Assembly (NCBI GenBank): GCA_017305665.1
Contig: JAFKKH010000016.1
Coordinates: forward strand, 62,001-126,000
Length of the DNA: 64,000 nt
Reading direction: 5' to 3'
Source of the DNA: Hyphomicrobiales bacterium
GTDB taxonomy: Bacteria; Pseudomonadota; Alphaproteobacteria; Rhizobiales; Xanthobacteraceae
Both the position numbers and the translations under genes were made by a program. The first letter of the stretch is position 1. Each line of letters opens with the position of its first letter. Below the pieces are notes generated by a model that made no database searches, was not told the DNA's origin, and was given only the letters and a program-made list of their open reading frames with translations. This document shows positions 8,166-16,477 of this stretch, in pieces.

Positions 8166-8606
8166 ATGACGACGACGTTTGAAGGATTGAAGGCCGGCGA
8201 CGGCATCGAAGGACCGAGCTTCGCGGTGTCGCGGGAGTCGATCCGGCTGTTCTGCGATGCCTCGCTCGACTACAACCCGCTGCATCTCGACGATAACTAC
8301 ATGAAGGGAAATTTCGGCAAGACCAATTTCGGTGGCATCATCATGCATGGCATGAACAACTTCGGCCTGATCTCGCGGATGATCACCGACTGGGCCTATC
8401 CCGCCGGCGCGATCCATCGCCGGCTGGAGACGCGCTGGGTCAAGCCGGTGAGACCGGGCGATACCATTCAGCCGATGGGGGTTATCAAGTCGAAGCAGGA
8501 GACCGCCAAATCCCGCTGGGTGCTGATCGACGTGCTGGTGCGGAATCAGCGGGGCGACAAGGTCGCGACCGGGGAGGCGATGGTCGAGTTCCCGCGGCCG
8601 GCCTGA
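8166..8606 (+). CDS. MaoC family (R)-specific enoyl-CoA hydratase-like protein
   Basis: A 146-residue hot-dog-fold protein. The hydratase motif, DYNPLHLDDNYMKGNFG with the catalytic Asp/His pair and then GGIIMHGM, is at residues about 36-63. (R)-specific hydratases add water to trans-2-enoyl-CoA. The gene follows the related half-protein after 13 bp, with GGGAGGC before the ATG, so the two form an operon. The first member lacks the clear D-x4-H motif and this one has it, which fits a structural subunit plus a catalytic subunit. Substrate unknown. Confidence 0.88.
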   Translation: MTTTFEGLKAGDGIEGPSFAVSRESIRLFCDASLDYNPLHLDDNYMKGNFGKTNFGGIIMHGMNNFGLISRMITDWAYPAGAIHRRLETRWVKPVRPGDTIQPMGVIKSKQETAKSRWVLIDVLVRNQRGDKVATGEAMVEFPRPA

Positions 8607-8696
8607 TATCGAGGGCCAAAATCGCCCCGGAGAGGCGGAATTCGTCGGAAACTGAGAGGTTCGGTCGGCGAACTGGCAGTTATCGGCCCGTTTCCA

Positions 8697-8726
8697 TTGA
8701 CATTCCGGGGTCGCATGGCCTAAAAA
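8697..8726 (+). promoter_or_regulatory. Candidate sigma-70 promoter for rpmJ
   Basis: TTGACA at 8697-8702, an 18-base spacer and TAAAAA at 8721-8726 lie about 100 bases before the bL36 start. The -35 matches the consensus fully and the -10 partly. No direct evidence of use. Confidence 0.4.
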
Positions 8727-8824
8727 CCGGCCGTCCCGGGCGGCGTGGCCGCAAGCCGGGGTAAAGCCCATTTTGCTGTTTTTCGGCCTGTCGCACACGG
8801 CCTTTGGAAGATCAGGAACGTCCC

Positions 8825-8950
8825 ATGAAGGTCCGTAACTCGCTGAAATCGCTGCGCGCGCGTCACCGTGACAACCGTCTGGTTCGTCGCAAGGGCCGGG
8901 TTTACGTCATCAACAAGACCCAGCGCCGCTTCAAGGCCCGCCAGGGCTAA
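8825..8950 (+). CDS. rpmJ: 50S ribosomal protein bL36
   Basis: A 41-residue protein, [17 protein letters not shown] at the start and [11 protein letters not shown] at the end, which is the bL36 sequence of alphaproteobacteria. It belongs to the large ribosomal subunit. The zinc-binding Cys ligands of the classical form are missing, so this is the Cys-free type. It lies alone between the MaoC operon and the TPR gene, with its own candidate promoter and a strong terminator after it. It is too short for most gene finders with a 60-codon limit. Confidence 0.95.
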   Translation: MKVRNSLKSLRARHRDNRLVRRKGRVYVINKTQRRFKARQG

Positions 8951-9001
8951 TCAGGGCTGATACGCGCGCCCGCGCTGTCGCACCATCACAGCTCTTTGAC
9001 G

Positions 9002-9026
9002 CGCCTCGCGCTTTGCGGGGCGTTTT
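9002..9026 (+). terminator. Rho-independent terminator after rpmJ
   Basis: An 8-bp stem (9002-9009 with 9015-9022, one mismatch) with a five-base loop is followed by TTTTGTTGT. It ends just before the TPR gene. Confidence 0.8.
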
Positions 9027-9046
9027 GTTGTGTCTAGACTCCCGGA

Positions 9047-9721
9047 ATGCACTCGAGATTCCCAGCGCTCACCTATCTCTGCCTCGGACTTCTGGTCATG
9101 GGCGCGGGGGCTTTGACGTCCACGGCCGCAATCGCGCAAGCGCCGCCACGTAACGCGCCGCAAATCGCGCCGCCTGAAACCACCGAGCCAAAATCGCTGC
9201 CGCAACCGCCCGCGAGCCTGCCGCAGGTTCCCAAGGATCGCGCCCACGGGCTCGATTTCCTGTTCGGGGCGCTCAAGGCCGCGCCCGATGAGGACAGCGC
9301 CAAGCATGTCGAGGCGCGGATCTGGGCATTGTGGAGTCAGACCTCGAGCGACACCACCGCGCTCCTGATGCAGCGCTCCAAGGTCGCGATGGATACCAAG
9401 CACCTCGATGTCGCGCTGAAACTGCTCGATGCCGTGATCAAGTTGCATCCCGACTACATCGAAGGCTGGAACCGGCGCGCGACGCTCTATTACATGCAGA
9501 ACGATTACCGGCATTCGCTCGAGGATATCGAGCAGGTGCTGGTGCGTGAACCTCGCCACTTCGGTGCGCTGGCCGGGCTCGGCATGATCATGCAAGAGCT
9601 TGGTGACGACAGGCGCGCGCTCGATGCCTTCCGCAAGGCGCTAGCGATCAATCCCCACATCGAGCACATTCCCGACCTCGTGAAGACGCTGACCGAGAAG
9701 GTCGAGGGCCGCGACATCTGA
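9047..9721 (+). CDS. Exported TPR-repeat protein
   Basis: A 224-residue protein. Residues 1-31 are a signal peptide (YLCLGLLVMGAGALTSTAAIAQA), followed by a Pro-rich linker to about residue 62. From about residue 105 there are tetratricopeptide repeats: HLDVALKLLDAVIKLHPDY, then NDYRHSLEDIEQVLVREP, then GDDRRALDAFRKALAINP. TPR stacks bind other proteins, so a periplasmic scaffold or assembly role is likely but not specified. It follows the rpmJ terminator, with only a weak ribosome site visible (CCCGGA). Confidence 0.85.
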   Translation: MHSRFPALTYLCLGLLVMGAGALTSTAAIAQAPPRNAPQIAPPETTEPKSLPQPPASLPQVPKDRAHGLDFLFGALKAAPDEDSAKHVEARIWALWSQTSSDTTALLMQRSKVAMDTKHLDVALKLLDAVIKLHPDYIEGWNRRATLYYMQNDYRHSLEDIEQVLVREPRHFGALAGLGMIMQELGDDRRALDAFRKALAINPHIEHIPDLVKTLTEKVEGRDI

Positions 9722-9880
9722 TTGTCAGCCGCGCGGCGTCGTGACGAAAGGGACAACTCCCTCGCATGGTCACAGCGCATGGACGTGCAAATTAACCATG
9801 AACATGTTTGATACATTGTGACGCGAAACAATTCTGGCTAACGCGGGTTTGGCTCGATCTTTCGAGAGCGGAGCGACACG

Positions 9881-10111
9881 ATGAAATCGCTGATGCTAGC
9901 CGTCATCCTCACTTGCGCCGCAGCAGGCACGTGCCTCGCCGATGGGATGTTCTGGGTGGTGGGCAACCGCGCCACCAACAAGTGCGATATCGTCACCAGC
10001 AACCCGGTGATCAACGGTGACATCTGGTTCGGAGACGGTCCGTACAAATCGCTCGCCGACGCAAAGCTTGCCCGATCGACGATCCGTGCCTGTCCGAAGG
10101 AACCGGACTGA
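9881..10111 (+). CDS. Small secreted protein, unknown function
   Basis: A 76-residue protein with a clear signal peptide (MKSLMLAVILTCAAAGTCLA, cleavage near residue 20). The mature part, about 56 residues, has two Cys (NKCDIV and RACPKE) that could form a disulfide, and an aromatic stretch GDIWFGDGPYKSL. GAGCGGAGCGAC lies before the ATG. I do not recognise the family. It stands alone, with a 158-bp gap upstream in which I see no further gene. Confidence 0.7.
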   Translation: MKSLMLAVILTCAAAGTCLADGMFWVVGNRATNKCDIVTSNPVINGDIWFGDGPYKSLADAKLARSTIRACPKEPD

Positions 10112-10141
10112 CTCGTTCAGGTCGCGGTTGGCAAAGCCCGA

Positions 10142-10321
10142 TCAATGCAGCGTGCTGCCTTCGCGCGCCGCCGCATAGAGCCGCTGCAATTCGTCTTCCA
10201 GATGCTCGTTGACCATCAGCAGCGCTCTCAACGCGCCGCGAACATCACCGTTGCACGACGCCACGATCTCATCGATGGCATCTTCGCCTGCTTCATAGGT
10301 CATGTAAAAGTCTCCGTTCAT
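10142..10321 (-). CDS. Small acidic helical protein, paralogue of the gene at 36702
   Basis: About 59 residues. The start MNGDFYMTY is chosen because GGAGAG precedes it by nine bases; a second Met six residues on is also possible, and a longer open frame upstream looks like non-coding sequence. The core CNGDVRGALRALLMVNEHLEDELQ matches CDGNLRSTIKALIMANEYLEVEMQ of the 36702 gene. The C-terminal part is an amphipathic helix. Function unknown. It is divergent from the hydrolase gene at 10408. Confidence 0.7.
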   Translation of the reverse strand: MNGDFYMTYEAGEDAIDEIVASCNGDVRGALRALLMVNEHLEDELQRLYAAAREGSTLH

Positions 10322-10407
10322 ACGCCGCCACTCTCCGCTGAGATCGTGAACAATTTTTGTACGGTTGTTTGTGTTCCTGTGGATAATGTGGATAACCGTC
10401 CGGCCGG

Positions 10408-11463
10408 ATGGCCCGGATGGCGCTGAAATCCCGACATAAATTGTTAGTGGCGCAGAGCCACCGCGAAACCGGCAATTTGCGTCTCCGTAGCTCATTCGTG
10501 CGAAAGGCCTTTCGGATTTTTTTCATCATCATTGTCGGGATCGCCGCGGCACTGGCGGGGCTCGTGCTGGTTACGCAGGCCGGTGTGCTGATCCTCAATC
10601 GTCTGCATCCTGCGAGCGGCGAGATGGTCGATGTCGCCGGCGCGCGTCTCCATGTCGTCGACATCGGGCCGCGCGATGCGGCCGGGCCACCGATCGTGAT
10701 GATCCATGGCGCGAGTTCGAATCTGGAAACGATGCGGCTGCCGCTTGGCGACAGGCTGGCAAGGAACCATCGCGTCATCCTGATCGATCGGCCGGGTCAC
10801 GGTTGGAGCTGCCGTGATCGGCTGTCCGACTCGACCCCTGCCATTCAGAGCCGGGTGATCGACGAAGCGCTCGGCAAGCTCGGCGTGACCGGCGCTATCT
10901 TCGTGGTGCATTCATGGGCCGGATCGATCGGCTCGCTGATGGCGCTCGATTATCCGGCGCGCGTGGCTGGCCTCGTCATGCTGGCGCCGGTCGCCTATCC
11001 GTGGCCGGGAGGTGTCGGCGCCTACAACAAGGTCGTGACCACGCCGGTGATCGGACCGCTCCTCGCCTATACCATCACGCTGCCGCTCGGACTGATCCTG
11101 GCCGAACCGGGCACTCGCGCTGTTTTCCTGCCGCAAACGATGCCGCGGAATTACGTGAAGGATGCTGCGATCTCGCTGGTGCTGCGTCCGCGCGAATTTC
11201 TGGCCAACGCCTGGGATCTCGTCACGCTGAAGGCCGCGATTGTCGCGCAAGCACCGCGCTATGCCGCCATCAAGGTGCCGACGGTCGTCATTCATGGCGA
11301 CGCGGACAAGACGGTGTCGCTGAACATCCATGCGCGGCCGTTCGTCGCCGCGGTATCTGGTGCAAAGCTGATCGCGCCACGCGACGTCGGCCACATGGTC
11401 CAGAACGCCGTGCCTGATCTGATCATCGACGAGATCGAGCGGATGACCACCGGATTGCGCTAG
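10408..11463 (+). CDS. Membrane-anchored alpha/beta hydrolase
   Basis: About 351 residues. The N-terminal 35 or so are basic, followed by one membrane helix (IFFIIIVGIAAALAGLVLV), so the enzyme is probably held at the inner membrane. The hydrolase domain shows VMIHGASSN, DRPGHGWS, the nucleophile motif VHSWAGS, the Asp in VIHGDADKTV and the His in RDVGHMVQ, a full triad. The start is uncertain: no good ribosome site precedes ATG 10408, and ATG 10417 or GTG 10499 would keep the helix. Similar proteins are annotated only as hydrolases; the substrate is unknown. Confidence 0.82.
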   Translation: MARMALKSRHKLLVAQSHRETGNLRLRSSFVRKAFRIFFIIIVGIAAALAGLVLVTQAGVLILNRLHPASGEMVDVAGARLHVVDIGPRDAAGPPIVMIHGASSNLETMRLPLGDRLARNHRVILIDRPGHGWSCRDRLSDSTPAIQSRVIDEALGKLGVTGAIFVVHSWAGSIGSLMALDYPARVAGLVMLAPVAYPWPGGVGAYNKVVTTPVIGPLLAYTITLPLGLILAEPGTRAVFLPQTMPRNYVKDAAISLVLRPREFLANAWDLVTLKAAIVAQAPRYAAIKVPTVVIHGDADKTVSLNIHARPFVAAVSGAKLIAPRDVGHMVQNAVPDLIIDEIERMTTGLR

Positions 11464-11494
11464 AGAACGATCCCGAACGCAGTTGAATCAGACT

Positions 11495-12931
11495 CTAGAG
11501 ATCCGCGTCGTTGTTCGGACCGACGAAGGCAATGCGGACCATGTTGGTCGCGCCCGGCGTGCCGAGTGGAACACCGGCGACAATGATGACGCGCTGTCCG
11601 GCCTTGGCAAAGCCGTCGCGAAACGCGATCGAGCCGGCGCGATCGACCATGTCGTCCTGATCGTGCGCATCTTCCGCGACCACGCAGTGCACGCCCCAGA
11701 CCACCGCCAGTTTGCGGCCGGTGGCAAGGTTGGGCGTGATCGCGACCACTGGCGGTTTGGGGCGTTCGCGGGCAACGCGCAGCGCGGTCGATCCTGAACT
11801 GGTCCAGCAGATGATTGCCGACAGGTCGAGCGTTTCGGCGATCTGCCGCGCGGCATCGGCGATGGCGTCGCCGACAGTCGGCTCCGGTTCGGCCCGTTGG
11901 GCATTGACGACGCCACGATAGGTCGGGTCGCGTTCGACCTCCTCGCCGATGCGGTTCATGGTGGAGACCGCCTCGACCGGAAATTTTCCGGCGGCGGATT
12001 CCGCCGACAGCATGATGGCGTCGGCGCCTTCATAAACTGCGGTGGCGACGTCGGAGACCTCAGCGCGGGTTGGCACCGGCGACTGGATCATCGATTCCAG
12101 CATTTGCGTTGCGACCACCACGGGTTTGCCGGCCCGGCGCGCGAGCCGCGTCATCTGTTTCTGGATGCTGGGCACCCGTTCGAGCGGCAGCTCGACGCCG
12201 AGATCGCCGCGCGCGACCATCAACGCATCGGCCATTTCGATGATCTCGGGCAGGCGATCGATGGCCTGCGGCTTCTCGATCTTGGCCATCACCGCCGCAC
12301 GCCCGCGGATCATCTTCTTGGCTTCCGCGATGTCGTCGGCGCGCTGCACGAACGATAGCGCAATCCAGTCGACGCCCGCTTCCAGCGCCGCATCGAGATC
12401 GGAGCGATCCTTCGGCGTCATCGCCGAAACCGCGAGATCGGTATCGGGCAGGCTGACGCCCTTGCGGTCGGACATCCTGCCGCCGATGACGACGCGGGTC
12501 ACGGCGCGCTCGGACGAGGCCTCCTCGACGATCAGGCGGACCTTGCCATCGTCCAGAAGCAGCGCGTGGCCTGGCCGTAGCGCGGCCAGGATTTCCGGAT
12601 GCGGCAGGTAGACACGGGTTTTGTCGCCGGGCGTCTTGTCGGCGTCGAGGGTGAAGGTCTCGCCGTTGTTGAGCTGGATCGGTCCGTCCGCGAACGAGCC
12701 GAGGCGGAGCTTCGGACCCTGCAGATCGACCAGAATTCCGATCGGGCGACCGTAGCTGCTTTCGACATTGCGGATCGTCGTGATCAACTCGCGCATCTTG
12801 TCATGCGCCGTATGGCTCATGTTGATGCGAAAGACGTCGGCGCCCGCCTCGAATAGCCGACGGATCATGGCGCTGTCGGATGAGGCAGGTCCAAGCGTCG
12901 CGAGGATTTTGATACGGCGCAGACGTCTCAT
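11495..12931 (-). CDS. pyk: Pyruvate kinase
   Basis: A 478-residue protein that converts phosphoenolpyruvate and ADP to pyruvate and ATP in glycolysis. Seen are KILATLGPASSD at the N terminus, VFRINMSH, LVDLQGPKLR, the active-site segment VMAKIEKPQA, MVARGDLGVELP and the regulatory C-terminal domain with IICWTSSGSTALRVARERP. Length is normal for bacterial enzymes. Its ATG overlaps the stop of the upstream DUF1036 gene (12928-12931, ATGA), so the two are translationally coupled. Confidence 0.97.
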   Translation of the reverse strand: MRRLRRIKILATLGPASSDSAMIRRLFEAGADVFRINMSHTAHDKMRELITTIRNVESSYGRPIGILVDLQGPKLRLGSFADGPIQLNNGETFTLDADKTPGDKTRVYLPHPEILAALRPGHALLLDDGKVRLIVEEASSERAVTRVVIGGRMSDRKGVSLPDTDLAVSAMTPKDRSDLDAALEAGVDWIALSFVQRADDIAEAKKMIRGRAAVMAKIEKPQAIDRLPEIIEMADALMVARGDLGVELPLERVPSIQKQMTRLARRAGKPVVVATQMLESMIQSPVPTRAEVSDVATAVYEGADAIMLSAESAAGKFPVEAVSTMNRIGEEVERDPTYRGVVNAQRAEPEPTVGDAIADAARQIAETLDLSAIICWTSSGSTALRVARERPKPPVVAITPNLATGRKLAVVWGVHCVVAEDAHDQDDMVDRAGSIAFRDGFAKAGQRVIIVAGVPLGTPGATNMVRIAFVGPNNDADL

Positions 12932-13521
12932 GGCTTGTGCCCGGGGAGCGTGCCGGGCGGCAGACCGGACGCACCCGGAGGCGCTCCGCTAGGGGCGTTG
13001 GGCATTCCCGGCAGTCCGGGCGACGGCGCGGGGATTCCAGGCACGCGCGGCGGTCCCTGTTCACCGGACTCCGTCAGTTGCACGGTCCAGGCGCGCTGGT
13101 CTCCGGTATCGACCTCGAAGTAGCCGGTACGGTCAAAGCCACGCGCGAGACAGTTATCGACCCCTCTGATGGTAAACTCCTTGTCGCGCGAACACATGAA
13201 GGCTTGACCCGACCATTCGCCACCCCGGTCGTAATCAAGAGCATAGATATAATAATATCGTGCGACGAGTGTTCCGCGCAGCAGCGTTTCGCAGGCGCGC
13301 GAGGAGACATTCCACCAGCCTTCGGTCACCCAGCCTTCGGCATCCTTGTAGCCGAGCGCGATCCCGACGCGGCTCGATGTGTTGTTGCAGAGCCGGAAAT
13401 CCGCCGCGGCCGGTGCCGACCACAGACATGCGACGAGAATTGCGAACACCGTCAGGAGGCCTGCGGTGTGCGCCCGGCATGTGAGCGGCGATTGGTGAAG
13501 CGAATCCGGTTTGATCATCAT
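12928..13521 (-). CDS. DUF1036 family secreted protein
   Basis: A protein of about 197 residues. A signal peptide ends near PAAADF, after which come FRLCNNTSSRVGIALGYKD and GWWNVSSRACETLL, the hallmarks of DUF1036. The C-terminal tail from about residue 155 is Gly/Pro-rich (PGIPAPSPGLPGMP). The start is uncertain: ATG at 13519-13521 gives a good signal peptide, while a GTG at 13554 is in frame too. It directly precedes pyruvate kinase with a four-base overlap, an arrangement I know from rhizobial relatives. The biochemical role is unknown. Confidence 0.85.
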   Translation of the reverse strand: MMIKPDSLHQSPLTCRAHTAGLLTVFAILVACLWSAPAAADFRLCNNTSSRVGIALGYKDAEGWVTEGWWNVSSRACETLLRGTLVARYYYIYALDYDRGGEWSGQAFMCSRDKEFTIRGVDNCLARGFDRTGYFEVDTGDQRAWTVQLTESGEQGPPRVPGIPAPSPGLPGMPNAPSGAPPGASGLPPGTLPGHKP

Positions 13522-13587
13522 ATCGTTGCGCGGTGATTTCGCGTGACCCGTCACGACCTGTCAACGGTTGGGGCCGGGTTTTCACGG

Positions 13588-13666
13588 CTAGTCGAGTGGA
13601 TTTGACATTCGCTACCCCCTTTACCGCGAACTCCGGGGGCGAATGTCAAATCCAAAACTCCACTAG
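13588..13666. repeat. Palindromic intergenic element 1 of a tandem pair
   Basis: A perfect 15-bp inverted repeat, GGATTTGACATTCGC at 13598-13612 and its complement at 13639-13653, is framed by CTAGT (13588) and ACTAG (to 13666). The loop is 26 bases. Its stem core is also found at 5180. Confidence 0.85.
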
Positions 13667-13681
13667 AACCATATATTTGCT

Positions 13682-13750
13682 AGTGGTCTTATGATTCTAA
13701 CATTCGCAAAAGCATCTGCTGAAAGGGATGCGAATGTTAGAATCGGACCA
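13682..13750. repeat. Palindromic intergenic element 2 of a tandem pair
   Basis: A perfect 16-bp inverted repeat, GATTCTAACATTCGCA at 13693-13708 and its complement at 13729-13744, is flanked by TGGTC and GACCA. It starts 15 bases after element 1. The two elements and their flanks fill most of the 340-bp gap 13522-13861, in which I see no gene. Confidence 0.85.
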
Positions 13751-13861
13751 CCAGATGCGCATTTTCGGGCCGGCAAACCGCTATTTGCGCTGCGATATGG
13801 TAAAATCTGTGACAAACCCCGATATGACAGGGATGTCCGATAGACGATAGCGAGACCCGCC

Positions 13862-14164
13862 ATGGCCCTTGATGACAAGACCAAAACCGAATTGGAAGCC
13901 GCGGTGTTTCGGCGCCTGGTCGAACATCTGCGCGCGCGCACCGACGTGCAGAATATCGACCTCATGAATCTCGCCGGCTTCTGCCGCAACTGTCTGTCGA
14001 ACTGGCTCAAGGAGGAGGCCGACGCCAAAGGCGCGGCCCTGAGCAAGGACGAGAGCCGCGAGGCGGTCTACGGCATGCCCTACGAAACCTGGAAGGAAAA
14101 ATATCAGGGCACCGCGTCGCCGGAACAACTCGCCGCAATGAAGAAGAGCCAGAGCGGTCATTGA
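13862..14164 (+). CDS. DUF1244 family protein
   Basis: A 100-residue all-helical protein. The DUF1244 signature MNLAGFCRNCLSNWLKEEAD is at residues about 41-60, followed by SREAVYGMPYETWKEKYQ. The two conserved Cys (FCRNC) suggest metal binding or redox activity, but no function is established. Length is normal. It begins after the palindromic repeats; the next gene, GapR, starts 175 bp later. Confidence 0.9.
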   Translation: MALDDKTKTELEAAVFRRLVEHLRARTDVQNIDLMNLAGFCRNCLSNWLKEEADAKGAALSKDESREAVYGMPYETWKEKYQGTASPEQLAAMKKSQSGH

Positions 14165-14339
14165 TTGCCTTCACCGGCAAACCTCGAGCCGGCACGAGCC
14201 TGTGGGTCGCTGTGGATGAGCGCGATGCTGCCTTGACGCCAGACCTGCCACTCTGGAGTGTCATTCTCCAAGCGTGGTGAGCGGCGACCTCGTCCGAGCC
14301 CACGTTCCACCATCATCCGTTGATTTCAGGAGTACCAGG

Positions 14340-14609
14340 ATGGCCACCGCTGCCGCCGCCAAGGAAGAGCCCGCGACCAGATTCGCGAAGGATCAGCTCA
14401 AGGCCATCATCGAACGCATCGAGCGGCTCGAGGAAGAGAAGAAGACGATCTCGGATGACATCCGCGATGTGTATGCCGAGGCCAAGGGCAACGGGTACGA
14501 CGTCAAGGCGCTGCGTACGATCGTGCGGATGCGCAAGCAGGACGCCAACGAGCGTCAGGAGCAGGAAACCATCCTGGAAACCTACATGCAGGCGCTGGGA
14601 ATGCTGTGA
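14340..14609 (+). CDS. gapR: GapR family DNA-binding domain protein (DUF2312)
   Basis: An 89-residue protein starting [21 protein letters not shown] lies nine bases before this ATG. The body is the DUF2312 helix set: [18 protein letters not shown], then [16 protein letters not shown] and [12 protein letters not shown]. In Caulobacter, GapR is a nucleoid-associated protein that clamps AT-rich, overtwisted DNA ahead of replication and transcription. The match covers the whole protein at normal length. The gene is monocistronic and convergent with the DUF882 gene. Confidence 0.9.
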   Translation: MATAAAAKEEPATRFAKDQLKAIIERIERLEEEKKTISDDIRDVYAEAKGNGYDVKALRTIVRMRKQDANERQEQETILETYMQALGML

Positions 14610-14634
14610 ATCGCGGACGCTTCGCTGCTGCTGT

Positions 14635-16284
14635 CTAGCGCAGCGAGGCGGTTTGCATCGCGAACGACGTCATGGTCAGGCGGGCGGTCGCTGACCCGCT
14701 GAAACGATCATAGGTGAGAGCCATCTGCGGATCGTCGGAGAATGTCATCGTGATCGCCGTATCCGGCTTGACGAAATAAACCCGCATCAACGTCATGTCC
14801 TGATCGCCGAGGACGGTGGCCGACATGCCGCGGCTTGCGCTTCGCGCGAGGATCATCGCGCGCATCCAGGCATCGCTGTCGCGCGCGGCGGCTGGCGCCA
14901 AACGGCGCGAGGTGGCGACCGTTGCGCCCTGTCCCTGCGCGCCCTTGGCGACGACAGTGGTTACGTCGTTGGCCGCCATCGGGTCGCGCGGTGCCGGAGC
15001 GTGCCGGAGCGGCGGGATCGAAGCTGACGCGGCGATGATGCGCGCACGGCCTGTGTTTCTGGCAGCCGGCGCGTAGGCGAGCGCCTCGAAGGCCTCGGAG
15101 ACGCTGGAGGCCGATCGCGGGTCAGCCTTGGCCAGCGCCTCGCGGGCGCTGATGGCTGCCATCACCTGCTGCGGCGTGGCCTGCTTCGGGGCCGACGACA
15201 TATCGTCCCAGAAGCCACGCGCATTGATGATGTCGGCCGGCGTCTGCGGCTTCGGTCCGGCCTGTTGCGACGGCTGTCCGGCCGGAACGGCCCGGACGTC
15301 CGCCGATGCGAGCTTGAAGGCGGCGGCGGGTTTCGATCGGGGTATCGGGATCGGTTCGGCTGACGCGGCCGATGCGACCGGCGTCGGGCTTGCCGGCTGA
15401 ACCGCGGCGCCGTCGGACTCGTCGTCGTTATCGGCATCGGCAGATTTGCCCTTGAACAAGGCCAGCAGGAAATTCGACGGCTTGCCGCGGGCCGCGCCGT
15501 CCTCATCCGCGTTCTGTCCCCGCTTGTCGATGTCGGCCATCGCCAGTTGATAGCCGGCTAGCGGTTTGCCGTCGGACGGGATGTGCACGGTGCGGCCGTT
15601 CGGGAAGACGCGCACCAGCTGGTCGTGCGTCATCCGCGGCCAGTGCCGCACGTGCCCGGTGTCGAGATGTACGAAGGGTGAGCCCGACGTCGGATAGAAG
15701 CCGACGCCGCCGCGCTGCAGGCGAAGCCCGGCGTAACGGATCTTCTCGAGCGGCACGCCGGGGATGAAGAAGTCCATCGCGTGGCCGAGCATATGCTGGC
15801 TGAAACGAGCGACGCCGCTGTGTGCGGAGCGGTGTCGGAGCATGGCGTTGGTCGAGGGGGAGCGATAGGCGGAGATGATGTTGATCGGTTGCTTGGCGTC
15901 GACGTCGCGGTAGACCTCCCACAGGATGTCGAACAGATGACGATCCATTGTGGTTTGATCCTGGCTGCGCCAGTCGCGGAGATAGTGATTGAGTTGCTTC
16001 AGCGCGGCTTCGTCGTAACGGCCGTTGCGCTTGAAGGTGACGGTCAGGTCTTCGTTGGAATGGGTGTGATGGAAGGAGAGCGTCCGTGTTTCGTTGAGCG
16101 CAGCGGCATCATGCACCGATCCCGCGCCTGCCAGCAGCAACAGCGACGACAGGCCGATACGGTAACCGGCCTGGAAAAACGACGATGATTTCAGACTGCG
16201 TGCAAAACCAGCAAGCACGTATGAGCCCACCCAGAGGAGATCAGTCGAGGGACCCTTCCGCGACCCCGTGTAGCGAAAGGTCAT
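14635..16284 (-). CDS. DUF882 (YcbK/MepK-like) peptidase with a long C-terminal extension
   Basis: A 549-residue protein. A hydrophobic segment near residues 40-60 is the export signal. The DUF882 domain, residues about 63-255, has AYRSPSTNAMLRHRS, GHAMDFFIPG and the VHLDTGHVRHW end, which place the zinc ligands His-Asp-His of M15-type peptidases. E. coli MepK of this family cuts 3-3 cross-links in peptidoglycan. The rest is Ala/Pro-rich with a conserved ending. The neighbour at 16478 is an L,D-transpeptidase, the enzyme that makes 3-3 links. The start is uncertain, as no strong ribosome site is seen. Confidence 0.87.
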   Translation of the reverse strand: MTFRYTGSRKGPSTDLLWVGSYVLAGFARSLKSSSFFQAGYRIGLSSLLLLAGAGSVHDAAALNETRTLSFHHTHSNEDLTVTFKRNGRYDEAALKQLNHYLRDWRSQDQTTMDRHLFDILWEVYRDVDAKQPINIISAYRSPSTNAMLRHRSAHSGVARFSQHMLGHAMDFFIPGVPLEKIRYAGLRLQRGGVGFYPTSGSPFVHLDTGHVRHWPRMTHDQLVRVFPNGRTVHIPSDGKPLAGYQLAMADIDKRGQNADEDGAARGKPSNFLLALFKGKSADADNDDESDGAAVQPASPTPVASAASAEPIPIPRSKPAAAFKLASADVRAVPAGQPSQQAGPKPQTPADIINARGFWDDMSSAPKQATPQQVMAAISAREALAKADPRSASSVSEAFEALAYAPAARNTGRARIIAASASIPPLRHAPAPRDPMAANDVTTVVAKGAQGQGATVATSRRLAPAAARDSDAWMRAMILARSASRGMSATVLGDQDMTLMRVYFVKPDTAITMTFSDDPQMALTYDRFSGSATARLTMTSFAMQTASLR

Positions 16285-16418
16285 GAATTCGAGTCGTAGG
16301 ACAGGCCGGTTAATCCGAGATTTACCTTACCCGCCTGTTCACAAAGGACAATTAGCTCCCGGAGTATGGCAGAAAAGTGCCGGGAAGTTAAGACGGGGTG
16401 GACAATGGTTAATGTTAA

Positions 16419-16446
16419 AAGGGCTCCATCCGAAGATGAAGCCCTT
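16419..16446 (-). terminator. Terminator after the L,D-transpeptidase gene
   Basis: AAGGGCT at 16419-16425 pairs with AGCCCTT at 16440-16446, extended inward by an imperfect CCATC/GATG pairing. A T run follows on both sides, so it could end transcripts from either strand; the gene that needs it is on the minus strand. Confidence 0.65.
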
Positions 16447-16477
16447 GTTTTTAATCAACTAAACCGTCTTTTGAGGA